From Lachnospira hominis (ex Liu et al. 2021) (GTDB lineage Bacteria; Bacillota; Clostridia; Lachnospirales; Lachnospiraceae), in NCBI RefSeq assembly GCF_014287955.1, contig NZ_JACOPD010000002.1, positions 248,001 through 312,000 of the forward strand: DNA of 64,000 nt, given 5' to 3'. Shown here one piece after another: positions 37,429 to 46,596 of the stretch. The notes beneath the pieces were generated by a model. The model searched no databases. It was not told the DNA's origin and saw nothing but the letters and a program-made list of their open reading frames with translations. The position numbers were made by a program, and so were the translations under genes. Within the stretch, counting starts at the first letter, position 1; every line of letters starts with the position of its first letter.

Positions 37429-38610
37429 TCAGATTTCAAGATTCCATTTTTCATGGAAATAATCATGGCTTCCTATGTATCTGCCGTTATAATAATAATT
37501 CCTTGGAATTCTTTTATTAAGATCACATACGAATTCATAGTTAAATGTTCCTGCTAGAGCAGAGATTTCTTCTACAGTTATCTCCTCATTTCCATCTTTT
37601 CCGATAAGTGTGACAACATCATTTCTTTGTATATCCGGAATTGATGTCGCATCAACCATCATCTGGTCCATACACACACGTCCGACAATAGGAACTTTGT
37701 GTCCACGAATAATCACATATCCTTTTGACGAAAGATTTCTCGGATAACCGTCTCCATATCCGACAGAGACAGTTGCAAGCTTTGTCTCATGCTGTGTTGT
37801 AAATGTTCCGCCATAACTTACACGTTCGCCTGCCGGTACTGTCTTTACCATAGTAACATGACTTTTCAGTTCAAGTGCCGGTTTAAGCTGAACTTTATCT
37901 TTATTAACTTCGTCAGAAGGATACATTCCGTACATTGCTATTCCAAGACGCACCATATCTTTATATGTATCAGGCATATCTATAACTGCCGCACTGTTTG
38001 CACAGTGTTTTATTTCAAATGTAATCCCCTCATCTTCAAGTTTTTTTATAAAACCATTAAACTTCTCATACTGTCTGTTTGCTGATGTTTTATCAGTCTC
38101 ATCCGAAGCTGCAAAATGAGTAAAAATACCTCTTACATTAAGATTAGGAAGCTGCTCGATTTTCTTTACAAGCATAACACCGCTCTCATCAGGTTCCATT
38201 CCTATTCTTCTCATTCCTGTATCTACTTTAATATGGCATATTGCTGTCTTTCCTGCCTTTTTTGCCGCCTCGCTTAATTCCTCGGCTGTCTCATAATCAA
38301 AAACTGTAGCTGCAACTTCATTTTCAACCAGAGTTTCATATTCATCTGTATTTACAAAGCCAAGTATTAATATAGGTTTATCTATTCCATTTTCTCTTAA
38401 ATTAACTGCTTCATCAAGAGTTGCAACAGCATACCCGAAGACTTTTGAATACACTGCTTTTGCAACTGCAACGTCTCCATGCCCGTATCCATCTGCCTTG
38501 ACTACTGCAAGTGACTTTGTGCCGGCAGGCGTAAGTGCCATAAGTGCCTCTACATTGGATTCTATGTTTCCGAGTTCAACATCTGCATATACTCTGTAAT
38601 ACTTTCCCAT
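37429..38610 (-). CDS. alr: Alanine racemase
   Basis: A PLP enzyme that interconverts L- and D-alanine for peptidoglycan. The 393-residue product has the PLP lysine in AVVKADGYGHG near residue 38, the barrel motifs HIKVDTGMRRIGM and HCANSAAV, and the catalytic tyrosine in VSYGGTF. A substrate-pocket segment with CMDQMMVDAT follows. The C-terminus has the Alr beta domain plus a short extension (NYYYNGRYIGSHDYFHEKW). It lies between nnr (about 30 bases upstream) and the endoA toxin, as in many Firmicutes. Confidence 0.96.
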   Translation of the reverse strand: MGKYYRVYADVELGNIESNVEALMALTPAGTKSLAVVKADGYGHGDVAVAKAVYSKVFGYAVATLDEAVNLRENGIDKPILILGFVNTDEYETLVENEVAATVFDYETAEELSEAAKKAGKTAICHIKVDTGMRRIGMEPDESGVMLVKKIEQLPNLNVRGIFTHFAASDETDKTSANRQYEKFNGFIKKLEDEGITFEIKHCANSAAVIDMPDTYKDMVRLGIAMYGMYPSDEVNKDKVQLKPALELKSHVTMVKTVPAGERVSYGGTFTTQHETKLATVSVGYGDGYPRNLSSKGYVIIRGHKVPIVGRVCMDQMMVDATSIPDIQRNDVVTLIGKDGNEEITVEEISALAGTFNYEFVCDLNKRIPRNYYYNGRYIGSHDYFHEKWNLEI

Positions 38611-38639
38611 TTTAACTCTGTTCCCCGATTCCTTATTTT

Positions 38640-40205
38640 TTAATTATAATCTGTATTATTTTGTGTAAAAACTGTGCTTAACGACTCTGCAATATCCCAT
38701 GCTTTCATTGAAAATATGCCTTGATTTTTCCGGCACATATCACCGGCACAGCCATGTATATATACAGCCAGTGCTGCTGCAAAACACTCATCATCAAATC
38801 CTGCACACATCATGCCGGCAATAACTCCCGTAAGCACATCTCCGGAACCGCCTGTTGCCATTCCGCAATTGCCGGAAGTATTGATATATATGTTATCATG
38901 GTCACAAACCACTGTTGCTGCATCTTTTAATACGCATATAACACCATGTTCTTTTGAATAACATAATGCCGTCTCCACAGAATTTCCCTTTATCTGTCCT
39001 ACGCTTTTTCCTGTAAGCCGTGACATTTCTCCAACATGCGGTGTCATAATCACTTTGCCTTTGTATCTGCTTATATATTCATAATATTCTTCATTTTCTG
39101 AGATGATATTCAAAGCATCCGCATCAAGTATTAATGTTGCATCCGAACCTGATTGTAAAATGCATTTTACAATCTCTTCTGACTGTCCTGAAACCGATAA
39201 GCCCGGACCTGCAATAATGCAGTCGGCCCATGTACACCATTTTGTAAGTTCATCACAATTGCTGTTTTTATCATTATATGTGTCACATATTGATTCCGGC
39301 ACAAGTGTAAGAAGTGCATTTTTATTATTTTCATGTGTAAAAACCCTCACAAGCCCGCAGCCGCTTCTGTATGCAGACTGTGCTGACATAAACGCCGCAC
39401 CGCCCATACTCCTGCTTCCCGCCGCTATAAGCACTTTTCCGCTCGTTCCTTTATTACCGTCTGCTTCTCTTTCAGGAATCATCAGAATATCCTTTTTCTC
39501 AATCATTCTTGCCGGATTATTTTCTAATATTTTTTGCACATTGTCCTGACTGACTGCAAAACCTATATCAGAAACTATTACTTTTCCTGCATATTTCCTA
39601 CCGGGATACAAAACCATCCCTGTCTTGTCAAATCCAAATGTAACTGTATAATCTGCTTTTACTTTCTTATTGCTTACCTGAACTATTCCCGCACTAAGTC
39701 CCGACGGAATATCAACCGCCACCTTAACTGCACTGACACGGTTAATCTCATCTATAATCTGTGCATAAACACCCGTGACATCTCTTGAAAGTCCAATTCC
39801 AAACATTGCATCTATAATAAAATCATATTCATCCAGTGGCAGTATGTTATCTTGTACCGCACATTCAAATGGAATTTCAAGATTTTTTATAATATTTTTC
39901 TGCAGCTCATACTCATCTGTTCCCGGCTCTTTTCTGCCAGCTTCATACACCAATGTTTTATAACCATGAAGATAAAGCTGACGTATGGCAGCAAGCCCGT
40001 CAGCTCCATTGTTTCCTTTTGTACAAACAACGCAGATGCTTATATCTTTTTTTCCGCTGTCTTTTTTATTGTATGCAAGTTTTTCCACAAATGATGATAC
40101 AGACAATGCGGCACGCTCCATAAGAACTACAGATGGAATCCCTGTCGTTTTTATTGAATATTCATCTATTTTTTTCATTGCAACAGAATCAAGTAAATAC
40201 TTCAT
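38640..40205 (-). CDS. nnr: Bifunctional NAD(P)H-hydrate epimerase/dehydratase
   Basis: Repairs damaged NADH/NADPH. The N-terminal half (YjeF_N, about 1-215) carries CTKGNNGADGLAAIRQLY and DAMFGIGLSR and epimerises the hydrates. The C-terminal half (about 230-521) is the ribokinase-like ADP/ATP-dependent dehydratase, with AAGSRSMGGAAFMSA, MTPHVGEMSRLTG and the catalytic NCGMATGGSGDVLTGVIAGM. The 521-residue length fits the fused bacterial enzyme. Its start lies 6 bases after the coiled-coil gene. No acpS gene is in the operon, in contrast to some related genomes. Confidence 0.95.
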   Translation of the reverse strand: MKYLLDSVAMKKIDEYSIKTTGIPSVVLMERAALSVSSFVEKLAYNKKDSGKKDISICVVCTKGNNGADGLAAIRQLYLHGYKTLVYEAGRKEPGTDEYELQKNIIKNLEIPFECAVQDNILPLDEYDFIIDAMFGIGLSRDVTGVYAQIIDEINRVSAVKVAVDIPSGLSAGIVQVSNKKVKADYTVTFGFDKTGMVLYPGRKYAGKVIVSDIGFAVSQDNVQKILENNPARMIEKKDILMIPEREADGNKGTSGKVLIAAGSRSMGGAAFMSAQSAYRSGCGLVRVFTHENNKNALLTLVPESICDTYNDKNSNCDELTKWCTWADCIIAGPGLSVSGQSEEIVKCILQSGSDATLILDADALNIISENEEYYEYISRYKGKVIMTPHVGEMSRLTGKSVGQIKGNSVETALCYSKEHGVICVLKDAATVVCDHDNIYINTSGNCGMATGGSGDVLTGVIAGMMCAGFDDECFAAALAVYIHGCAGDMCRKNQGIFSMKAWDIAESLSTVFTQNNTDYN

Positions 40206-40211
40206 ACACAG

Positions 40212-40820
40212 TTACTCCTGACCTTTTGAATTAATATCATCAAGGACTCCCATAATCTCCGGTCCAAAGATATTATGCATTCCCGAATAAAGCTGTTCGT
40301 TCATGCTCTCCTTATCATGCTTTATAAGAAGATTCTTTTTGAGCTTGATTCTTGTAGCTTCAATCCATTTATCCAGAACTTCAAGATCTGCCCTGTTTTC
40401 ATTAATCTTCGCATAGCACATCTTTACCGTTTCAACCAGAAGTTTTCTATTAGCTTCTGCCAGCTGTCTTGGAATCTCTTTTTCTTCGTCTTCAAGTGAT
40501 TCAATCTTGTCTTTTGCTTCATGTATAAGACGCTGGTTTTTATTCATACGTTTCTTACGACGAAAATCATTGCCGTCTTCTTCCATATTTTCAACGACAT
40601 CCTGAATAACCTGTTGTTTTATCTTTTTTACTTCTTTTAAATCATTGGTTACCTGTCCCTGTTTTTTAAGCAGGTCATTAACCTTTTTTTCCCAATACTT
40701 TATCTCGTCAGTTTTGCTGACCTCCGGGACAAGCAGATACCATCTCTTATCTAGTGTAAGAATAGGAATATGATTAAATGATGCTGTGTCTTTTATTAAA
40801 TCATATGTAATATCTGCCAT
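40212..40820 (-). CDS. Coiled-coil protein of unknown function in the rex operon
   Basis: A 202-residue, highly charged, helical protein. Residues about 40-150 form long Lys/Glu heptad stretches (DEIKYWEKKVNDLLKKQG, KIESLEDEEKEIPRQLAEANR). The only hydrophobic parts are the N-terminal FNHIPILTLDKRWYLLVPE and the C-terminal IFGPEIMGVLDDI. There is no signal peptide, membrane segment or cysteine cluster except one Cys near residue 135. I do not recognise a named family. It sits 6 bases after rex and 6 before nnr, so it is expressed with both. A structural or adaptor role is possible but unsupported. Confidence 0.8.
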   Translation of the reverse strand: MADITYDLIKDTASFNHIPILTLDKRWYLLVPEVSKTDEIKYWEKKVNDLLKKQGQVTNDLKEVKKIKQQVIQDVVENMEEDGNDFRRKKRMNKNQRLIHEAKDKIESLEDEEKEIPRQLAEANRKLLVETVKMCYAKINENRADLEVLDKWIEATRIKLKKNLLIKHDKESMNEQLYSGMHNIFGPEIMGVLDDINSKGQE

Positions 40821-40826
40821 GATAAA

Positions 40827-41495
40827 TCAACCCTCCTGTATATTACGAGTTTTACCATTTTTATTTGCTATATTATATGAAAGTCTCATAAGACTCTCTG
40901 ATAAATGTACATTTTCAACTACAACATCTTCAGGCATATTAAGGTCTGTATGTGCAAAATTCCATATTGCCTTTATTCCGTCTTCAGCCACTTCTTTTGC
41001 AACTTCTCTTGCTGCCTGTCTTGGAATTGTAAGTGCAACTATCTCGATATTATTTTCTTTTATAAACCCTTTTAGTTCATCCATCATCATAATATCAAGG
41101 CTGCCTATCTTTTTGCCTTTAAGCTCATGATTATTATCAAAAACACCTTTTATTATAAATCCTCTCTTTGCAAAATCACCCGAATTAACAAGTGCTGCAC
41201 CGAGATTACCTGCACCGATAATAATCATATTATGAGTACGGTCAATACCAAGAATTTTAGCTATCTCATCATAAAGATACTTTACATTATATCCGTATCC
41301 CTGCTGGCCAAACCCTCCAAAATTATTCAGATCCTGTCTTATCTGCGATGCGGTAACCTTCATCCTTGCACTGAGTTCTTTTGATGAGATTCTTTGAACA
41401 CCGCTTTCAATCAGTTCACCAAGATATCTATAGTATCTTGGAAGTCTCCTGATTACCGCAGATGATATTTTTTTTGTCTCTTCCATATTGCTCAT
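40827..41495 (-). CDS. rex: Redox-sensing transcriptional repressor Rex
   Basis: Rex reads the NADH/NAD+ ratio and represses fermentation and respiration genes. The 222-residue product has an N-terminal winged helix (AVIRRLPRYYRYLGELIESG, SSKELSARMKVTASQIRQDL, FGGFGQQGYGYNV) and a Rossmann NAD domain with IIGAGNLGAAL, then the C-terminal swapped helix. AGGAAGG precedes the ATG. It is the first gene of rex, coiled-coil protein, nnr, alr, ndoA; I see no obvious Rex operator around its own promoter. Confidence 0.96.
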   Translation of the reverse strand: MSNMEETKKISSAVIRRLPRYYRYLGELIESGVQRISSKELSARMKVTASQIRQDLNNFGGFGQQGYGYNVKYLYDEIAKILGIDRTHNMIIIGAGNLGAALVNSGDFAKRGFIIKGVFDNNHELKGKKIGSLDIMMMDELKGFIKENNIEIVALTIPRQAAREVAKEVAEDGIKAIWNFAHTDLNMPEDVVVENVHLSESLMRLSYNIANKNGKTRNIQEG

Positions 41496-41524
41496 CCGTA
41501 CCTTCCTGTTTTTTCGTATTTTTT

Positions 41525-41553
41525 ATTATAAACCAATGTTAAAACAATGTCAA
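41525..41553 (-). promoter_or_regulatory. Promoter of the rex operon
   Basis: Minus-strand TTGACA (41548-41553), a 17-bp spacer and TATAAT (41525-41530): a full consensus match 30 bp before rex. Confidence 0.85.
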
Positions 41554-41555
41554 AG

Positions 41556-44036
41556 TCAGCCTAATACTCTCTTGGCAATATCAACTGATTCCTTCGCATC
41601 TTTCGCATAGAAATCCGCATGAATTTCTTTTGCATATTCCGGTGTAAGGACAGCACCGCCTACCATAACTTTACAATCAAGATTATTTTTATGCAAAAGT
41701 TCGATTGTCTCTTTCATTGATACAAGTGTTGTTGTCATAAGTGCTGAAAGTCCTACAAGTTTTACATCATTTTCTTTTACCGCATCAACTACAGCCTGAT
41801 AAGGAACATCTTTTCCCAGATCTATAACATCATATCCATAATTTTCAAGAAGAACTTTTACAATATTTTTTCCTATATCATGCACATCGCCTTTTACTGT
41901 CGCAATTACAATTTTTCCTTTACTCACCGGTGCCGCATCACTTTTTATCATAAATTTTCTTATAACTTCAAATGCCGCCTGTGCAACTGATGCGGACATT
42001 ATCAGCTGCGGAAGGAAAAGTGTGCCTTTTTCAAATTCCTCACCGATTTTATCAAGTGCCGGTATTAAAACTTCATTGACAACTTCCATTGAGTCTGTAT
42101 TTTCCAGAAGCTTAGCTGTACAGTCAGCACCTTCATTTTTAAGTCCGTTAAGAACTGCATTGTAAAGTGCAAGCTTATCACCTTCAAGTCCTGTATCATT
42201 ATCAGAAGCTGATTGCTGTATGCCCCTTGCACCATCCGTCCCTGATTTTGTGTCCGTTCCTGCTGATTTATTTTCAGAAATGACAATCTTTGGTACTATC
42301 TGTTTTCCTGCATAATGCTTTATAAAATCAACTGAATTCTTATCAAATCCTGCAAGAAGCTTGTAAGCTCTTACAGCACCTGTCATCTCTTCAATATTAG
42401 GATTGATAATAGGAAGGTCAAGTCCGTTTTCAAGTGCCATTGTAAGAAAAATGTGATTTACAAGCACACGGTTAGGAAGCCCGAAGGAAATGTTGGATAC
42501 GCCGAGAACCGTCTTTAATCCAAGTTCTGTCTTGACACGATGAAGTGCTTTAAGTGTCTCAACTACCCCATCCTGCTCTGCAGATGCAGTAAGTGTAAGA
42601 CAGTCAATGTATACATTTTCTTTCGGAATGCCTATTACAAGTGCCGCATCTAGAATTTTTTTTGCAATTGCAAATCTGTCTTCCGCTTTTTTAGGAATAC
42701 CATTTTTATCAAGAGTAAGTCCAACAACAGAAGCTCCGTATTTTTTTACAAGTGGAAGAACATTTTTAAGAGACTCTTCCTCACCGTTTACTGAATTGAC
42801 TATCGGCTTACCGTTGTATACACGAAGTGCTGCCTCAAGCACTTCAGGAATTGTAGAATCAAGCTGAAGCGGAACATCCACTACTGACTGCAGTGACTTG
42901 ACAGCTGTTATCATCATCTCACGCTCATCTATTCCCGGAAGTCCGACATTGACATCAAGAATATCAGCTCCTGCCTGAACCTGTTCAAGTGCCTGGTTAA
43001 GTATGTAATCTATATCGCCTTTACGCAAAGCTTCCTGAAATATTTTCTTACCTGTAGGATTAATTCTCTCACCGATTATTCTCGGCTGGTCTATCGGAAC
43101 TACCTTTGTTGCAGAACATACTGCTGCCGGAATTACTTTTTGTGGCAGCTCATTTACAATTGCATTGCCATTTTCTTTAAGCATATCTGAAAGTTCTTTA
43201 ATAAATTCCGGATTTGTACCGCAACATCCGCCGAATACCCTGATTCCGTACTTTCTTAAATCTTTCATAAATTCAGCAAAATCTTTTGGTCCCACATTAT
43301 ATTCATTCGTCTGTGGGTCAGGAAGTCCTGCATTAGGCTTAACTACAACAGGAAGGTTGGTCCATTTTGTAACTTCCTCTATAACAGGTTCTAACTCTTT
43401 TGGTCCGAGTGAACAATTGACACCAATGGCATCAACACCAAGTCCTTCAAGAGTAAGTGCCATTGACGGAACCATACATCCTGTAAATGTTCTTTTATTC
43501 ATCTCAAAGGTCATTGTACACATTATAGGAAGGTCAGAATTTTCTTTTGCGGCAAGTACAGCTGCCTTTACATCAAGCAGGTCTGTCATTGTCTCAAATA
43601 CAACAAGGTCAGCCCCCGCATTGCTTCCGGCTTTCACCACCTCTGCATACATCTCATATGCCTCTTCAAAGCTTAAAGTGCCTGTAGGCTCTAAAAGCTG
43701 GCCTATCGGACCTACATCAAGTGCTACCAGTGCCTCAGGTTTGACATTATCTCTGGCTGTAATCGCATTTTTAATTCCTGCAGTGACAAGTTCATCCACG
43801 CTGTGTCCGCATTCTTCCAGTTTGTAAGCGTTGCCGCCAAATGTATTGGCATATATTACATCTGAACCGGCATTAAGATACTGCTCATGAATAGAAACAA
43901 GAAGTTCCGGATGTGTAATATTAAGCATCTCAGGTGTTTCACCCATTTTCATGCCTGCTGCCTGAAGCATTGTTCCCATTGCTCCATCAAGAATAACATA
44001 ATCTCTTTTTAATAATTCTCTAAAATCTCTAGCCAT
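41556..44036 (-). CDS. metH: Cobalamin-dependent methionine synthase, catalytic and B12 modules
   Basis: The 826-residue product has three of the four MetH modules: an N-terminal homocysteine-binding barrel (VILDGAMGTMLQ; zinc cysteines in GVNCSLGP and RVFGGCCGTNPEF), a methyltetrahydrofolate barrel (INPTGKK, GADILDVNVGLPG) and a C-terminal cobalamin module with DVHDIGKN, whose His ligates cobalt. It transfers methyl from methyl-folate to homocysteine. The SAM-binding reactivation domain is missing here and is encoded by the preceding gene. The start at 44036 has AGGTGG upstream; a GTG four codons earlier overlaps that site. No cobalamin or SAM riboswitch fits upstream. Confidence 0.95.
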   Translation of the reverse strand: MARDFRELLKRDYVILDGAMGTMLQAAGMKMGETPEMLNITHPELLVSIHEQYLNAGSDVIYANTFGGNAYKLEECGHSVDELVTAGIKNAITARDNVKPEALVALDVGPIGQLLEPTGTLSFEEAYEMYAEVVKAGSNAGADLVVFETMTDLLDVKAAVLAAKENSDLPIMCTMTFEMNKRTFTGCMVPSMALTLEGLGVDAIGVNCSLGPKELEPVIEEVTKWTNLPVVVKPNAGLPDPQTNEYNVGPKDFAEFMKDLRKYGIRVFGGCCGTNPEFIKELSDMLKENGNAIVNELPQKVIPAAVCSATKVVPIDQPRIIGERINPTGKKIFQEALRKGDIDYILNQALEQVQAGADILDVNVGLPGIDEREMMITAVKSLQSVVDVPLQLDSTIPEVLEAALRVYNGKPIVNSVNGEEESLKNVLPLVKKYGASVVGLTLDKNGIPKKAEDRFAIAKKILDAALVIGIPKENVYIDCLTLTASAEQDGVVETLKALHRVKTELGLKTVLGVSNISFGLPNRVLVNHIFLTMALENGLDLPIINPNIEEMTGAVRAYKLLAGFDKNSVDFIKHYAGKQIVPKIVISENKSAGTDTKSGTDGARGIQQSASDNDTGLEGDKLALYNAVLNGLKNEGADCTAKLLENTDSMEVVNEVLIPALDKIGEEFEKGTLFLPQLIMSASVAQAAFEVIRKFMIKSDAAPVSKGKIVIATVKGDVHDIGKNIVKVLLENYGYDVIDLGKDVPYQAVVDAVKENDVKLVGLSALMTTTLVSMKETIELLHKNNLDCKVMVGGAVLTPEYAKEIHADFYAKDAKESVDIAKRVLG

Positions 44037-44712
44037 TACAACGTCCACCTTTCTGTCTGAACTGACACTTCTTATTCATACTGCATGTCTGACATCCTCT
44101 TGCTCTCTGAGGAATTGGATTTTTCGACAGTCCTATAACTGCCGTAACTGATTTTGTCGGTGTGAGCATATCTGTCGAACTGACATTAAGCCCAATCTGT
44201 TTTGGAGCATTTAATACATGAAGGAACTGTCCCTGAAGACTTATCGGCAGATCTCCGTATCCAAGTCCAAACCTGAATGTCTGGTAATATCCGGGATTTT
44301 CCTCTTTTATGATAAGTTCAGCCCGGTCACATGCCTGTTCAACTGCAACGCTGCACAGACTGTCTATCGCAACAGCCTCAGCCATGTCACGTATCTGTGC
44401 TATTCTTATAAGTCTGTCTGCATCAGCAGATATCGTAACCGCCATAAGCACAGCCTTATCGCATCCATCAAGATGTTTTTTTATAGAATTTCCTGTAAGA
44501 AACAGATTCGTATCTTTAACAAGAATTCCTTTTTCTTCTCTTGAAATATCGCATACTTTGTATACAAATCTGGGTTTTACACATCTAAGCACTTCTTTCT
44601 CACATTTTGTTATAAGCTTATCAAGCTGCTCATCAATATCTTCACCTCTGTGTCCCATATATCTTAATGCTTCATTTTTATCGAGTTGTCCAAGAACTAT
44701 ATCAGCATGCAT
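44029..44712 (-). CDS. Methionine synthase reactivation domain protein
   Basis: A stand-alone MetH activation domain of 227 residues, which binds SAM and re-methylates cobalamin after oxidation. The family pattern is visible in GYYQTFRFGLGYGDLPISLQ, where SAM-contact and Tyr residues are expected, and MLTPTKSVTAVIGLS. The C-terminus is unusual: a cysteine-rich tail CQTCSMNKKCQFRQKGGRC that could bind zinc or an Fe-S cluster. Its stop overlaps the metH start by about 8 bases, which fits equal amounts of the two halves. A split MetH of this type is known in Clostridia. Confidence 0.9.
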   Translation of the reverse strand: MHADIVLGQLDKNEALRYMGHRGEDIDEQLDKLITKCEKEVLRCVKPRFVYKVCDISREEKGILVKDTNLFLTGNSIKKHLDGCDKAVLMAVTISADADRLIRIAQIRDMAEAVAIDSLCSVAVEQACDRAELIIKEENPGYYQTFRFGLGYGDLPISLQGQFLHVLNAPKQIGLNVSSTDMLTPTKSVTAVIGLSKNPIPQRARGCQTCSMNKKCQFRQKGGRCNG

Positions 44713-44753
44713 GTATCATTAACTCCTGCCTTTCATAGCATCTGCTATGAATT

Positions 44754-46358
44754 TTATCTTTTTTTCTTCTTTTTACGTCCTGTTCCCTTTGCTTTTTCCA
44801 TGCTGATTTTTCTGCCCTTTATGGTAACATTTTCCATTGCAAGCAGAACTGCATCTGCATACTTTGAAGGTACTTCAACAAATGTATAATTATCAAGCAT
44901 ATCGATAGAGCCGACAAGCTTACCGGGAATTCCTGACTCACCTGTTATTGCACCAAGAATATTAGCCGGCTTAATCTTATCTTTTTTACCCACATTGATA
45001 AAAAGTCTTACCATGCCTCTCCTGTCAGCATCAAGGTCATAATGAACCTGTTCAAGTTCCTCTCTGTCCTCAAGTGAATCACCTACTACCATTTTAAGAA
45101 GTGCAGCAGCCACATCAAGGCATGTATAATCTTCCATATTAAGCCTGTCCTCAACAGCCTCAACCATATCTGAAAGCCCTCCGGCTTCAATAGTCTCCTT
45201 TATATTTGAAAATATTGCTTCAAGCTTTGTATTTTTCACATCATCCATTGATGGAATAGGTTTTGCCTTGATTTTTGTCTTGCAGTAACGCTCAATATCC
45301 TTCAGCTTATATGCTTCTTTTCCGGAAACAAATGATAAAGCAACACCCTCTCTTCCGGCACGTCCGGTTCTTCCTATTCTGTGCACATAATATTCTTCAT
45401 CCTGAGGCAGGTCATAATTAAATACAACATCAACATCATCAACGTCAATTCCTCTTGCCGCAACATCTGTAGCAATAAGTATTTCTGTCTTTCCGCTTCT
45501 GAAATCAGCCATTACCCTGTCTCTCTGGGCCTGCTTCATATCTCCGTGAATTCCGTCTGCAAAATATCCTCTGCCTTTAAGCTCAGATATAAGCTCGTCA
45601 ACCTGTCTTTTTGTATTACAGAATACAACTGAAAGTCTCGGATTATATATATCTATCAGCCTGCATAAAAGCTCATTCTTATTCTTTGGTCTTACTTCAT
45701 AATAATACTGTTCAATATTCTTTACTGTAAGTTCTTTTCTTACAACCTTGATAATTTCTGCATCCTTCTGGAAATTCTTTGCAATATCCATAATAGCCTT
45801 AGGCATTGTCGCTGAGAACATTATTGTCTGTCTGTCTTCAGGTGTATCTGTAAGGATAGTCTCCATATCCTCCCTGAAGCCCATATCGAGCATTTCATCT
45901 GCCTCATCAAGAACTACCATTGAAACATTATCAAATTTAACTGTCTTTCTTCTCATATGGTCCATAACACGTCCCGGCGTACCTACAAGAATCTGCACTC
46001 CAGCTTTTAATGACTTAATCTGTCTTACAATCTCCTGTCCACCATATACCGGAAGCACTTTTATGTCGCTCATATATTTTGCAAGTTTTCTGATTTCTTC
46101 TGCAACCTGGACTGCAAGTTCTCTTGTCGGGCAGAGTATTACTGCCTGAAGTTTCTTTAAATCAGGATCTATTTTTTCGAGAACAGGAATAGAATATGCT
46201 GCCGTCTTTCCTGTACCTGTCTGTGCCTGTCCGACCACATCTCGGTCGTCCATAATAACCGGAATAGCTGAAGCCTGAATAGGAGATGCCTCTTCAAACC
46301 CCATATCTTCAACAGCTCTTAATATTCTCTCATCTAAATTTAATTCTTCAAATTTCAT
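44754..46358 (-). CDS. DEAD-box RNA helicase
   Basis: A 534-residue ATP-dependent RNA helicase. The core (about 1-370) contains the Q motif, AQTGTGKTAAYSIP, PTRELAVQV, TPGRVMDHM, VLDEADEMLDMGF, MFSATMP and HRIGRTGRAGREG. The C-terminus (about 450-525) looks like a DbpA-type RNA-binding domain (RLFINVGKKDKIKPANILGAI, in part RLFINVGKKDKIKP), ending in a Lys/Arg-rich tail. Related enzymes (CshA, DeaD, DbpA) act in ribosome assembly, cold adaptation and RNA decay; the assignment among these is open. GGAGAATTA precedes the ATG. The MetH activation gene follows after about 40 bases. Confidence 0.94.
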   Translation of the reverse strand: MKFEELNLDERILRAVEDMGFEEASPIQASAIPVIMDDRDVVGQAQTGTGKTAAYSIPVLEKIDPDLKKLQAVILCPTRELAVQVAEEIRKLAKYMSDIKVLPVYGGQEIVRQIKSLKAGVQILVGTPGRVMDHMRRKTVKFDNVSMVVLDEADEMLDMGFREDMETILTDTPEDRQTIMFSATMPKAIMDIAKNFQKDAEIIKVVRKELTVKNIEQYYYEVRPKNKNELLCRLIDIYNPRLSVVFCNTKRQVDELISELKGRGYFADGIHGDMKQAQRDRVMADFRSGKTEILIATDVAARGIDVDDVDVVFNYDLPQDEEYYVHRIGRTGRAGREGVALSFVSGKEAYKLKDIERYCKTKIKAKPIPSMDDVKNTKLEAIFSNIKETIEAGGLSDMVEAVEDRLNMEDYTCLDVAAALLKMVVGDSLEDREELEQVHYDLDADRRGMVRLFINVGKKDKIKPANILGAITGESGIPGKLVGSIDMLDNYTFVEVPSKYADAVLLAMENVTIKGRKISMEKAKGTGRKKKKKR

Positions 46359-46405
46359 TAATTCTCCATTCCTGCTCTGTAAAAAGCAATCTTTATAATC
46401 GATTT

Positions 46406-46434
46406 ATTTTACACAATTATGCTGATAAAGTCAA
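46406..46434 (-). promoter_or_regulatory. Promoter of the DEAD-box helicase gene
   Basis: Minus-strand TTGACT (46429-46434), a 17-bp spacer and TAAAAT (46406-46411). Confidence 0.65.
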
Positions 46435-46493
46435 AATGTTTATTATTACATACAATTCAGACACTCAATATATCCATCGCCTTCCTATGCATA

Positions 46494-46522
46494 TTGCAAA
46501 TAAAGCATTTTCCATTTATAAT
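46494..46522 (+). promoter_or_regulatory. Promoter of the ABC-F gene
   Basis: TTGCAA (46494-46499), a 17-bp spacer and TATAAT (46517-46522), 75 bp before the ABC-F start. A 7-bp hairpin, GTGGCAG/CTGCCAC, follows in the leader at about 46533-46559. Confidence 0.6.
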
Positions 46523-46596
46523 AAAATATTAGTGTGGCAGACAAGTCTTTTACCTGCCACCATGTATAAGCAAATTTTCAAAGGACGGATATAAAA

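Noticed and set aside
43165-43827. 220-codon open frame antisense to metH
   Set aside because: Ser/Pro-rich translation without a ribosome binding site, fully inside metH; a shadow of codon composition.
44713-44753. Possible cobalamin or SAM riboswitch before the metH genes
   Set aside because: Only about 40 bases separate the DEAD-box helicase stop from the activation gene start.
46533-46559. GTGGCAG/CTGCCAC hairpin before the ABC-F gene as a terminator
   Set aside because: No T-tract follows and it lies in the leader; at most an attenuation element, which I could not support.
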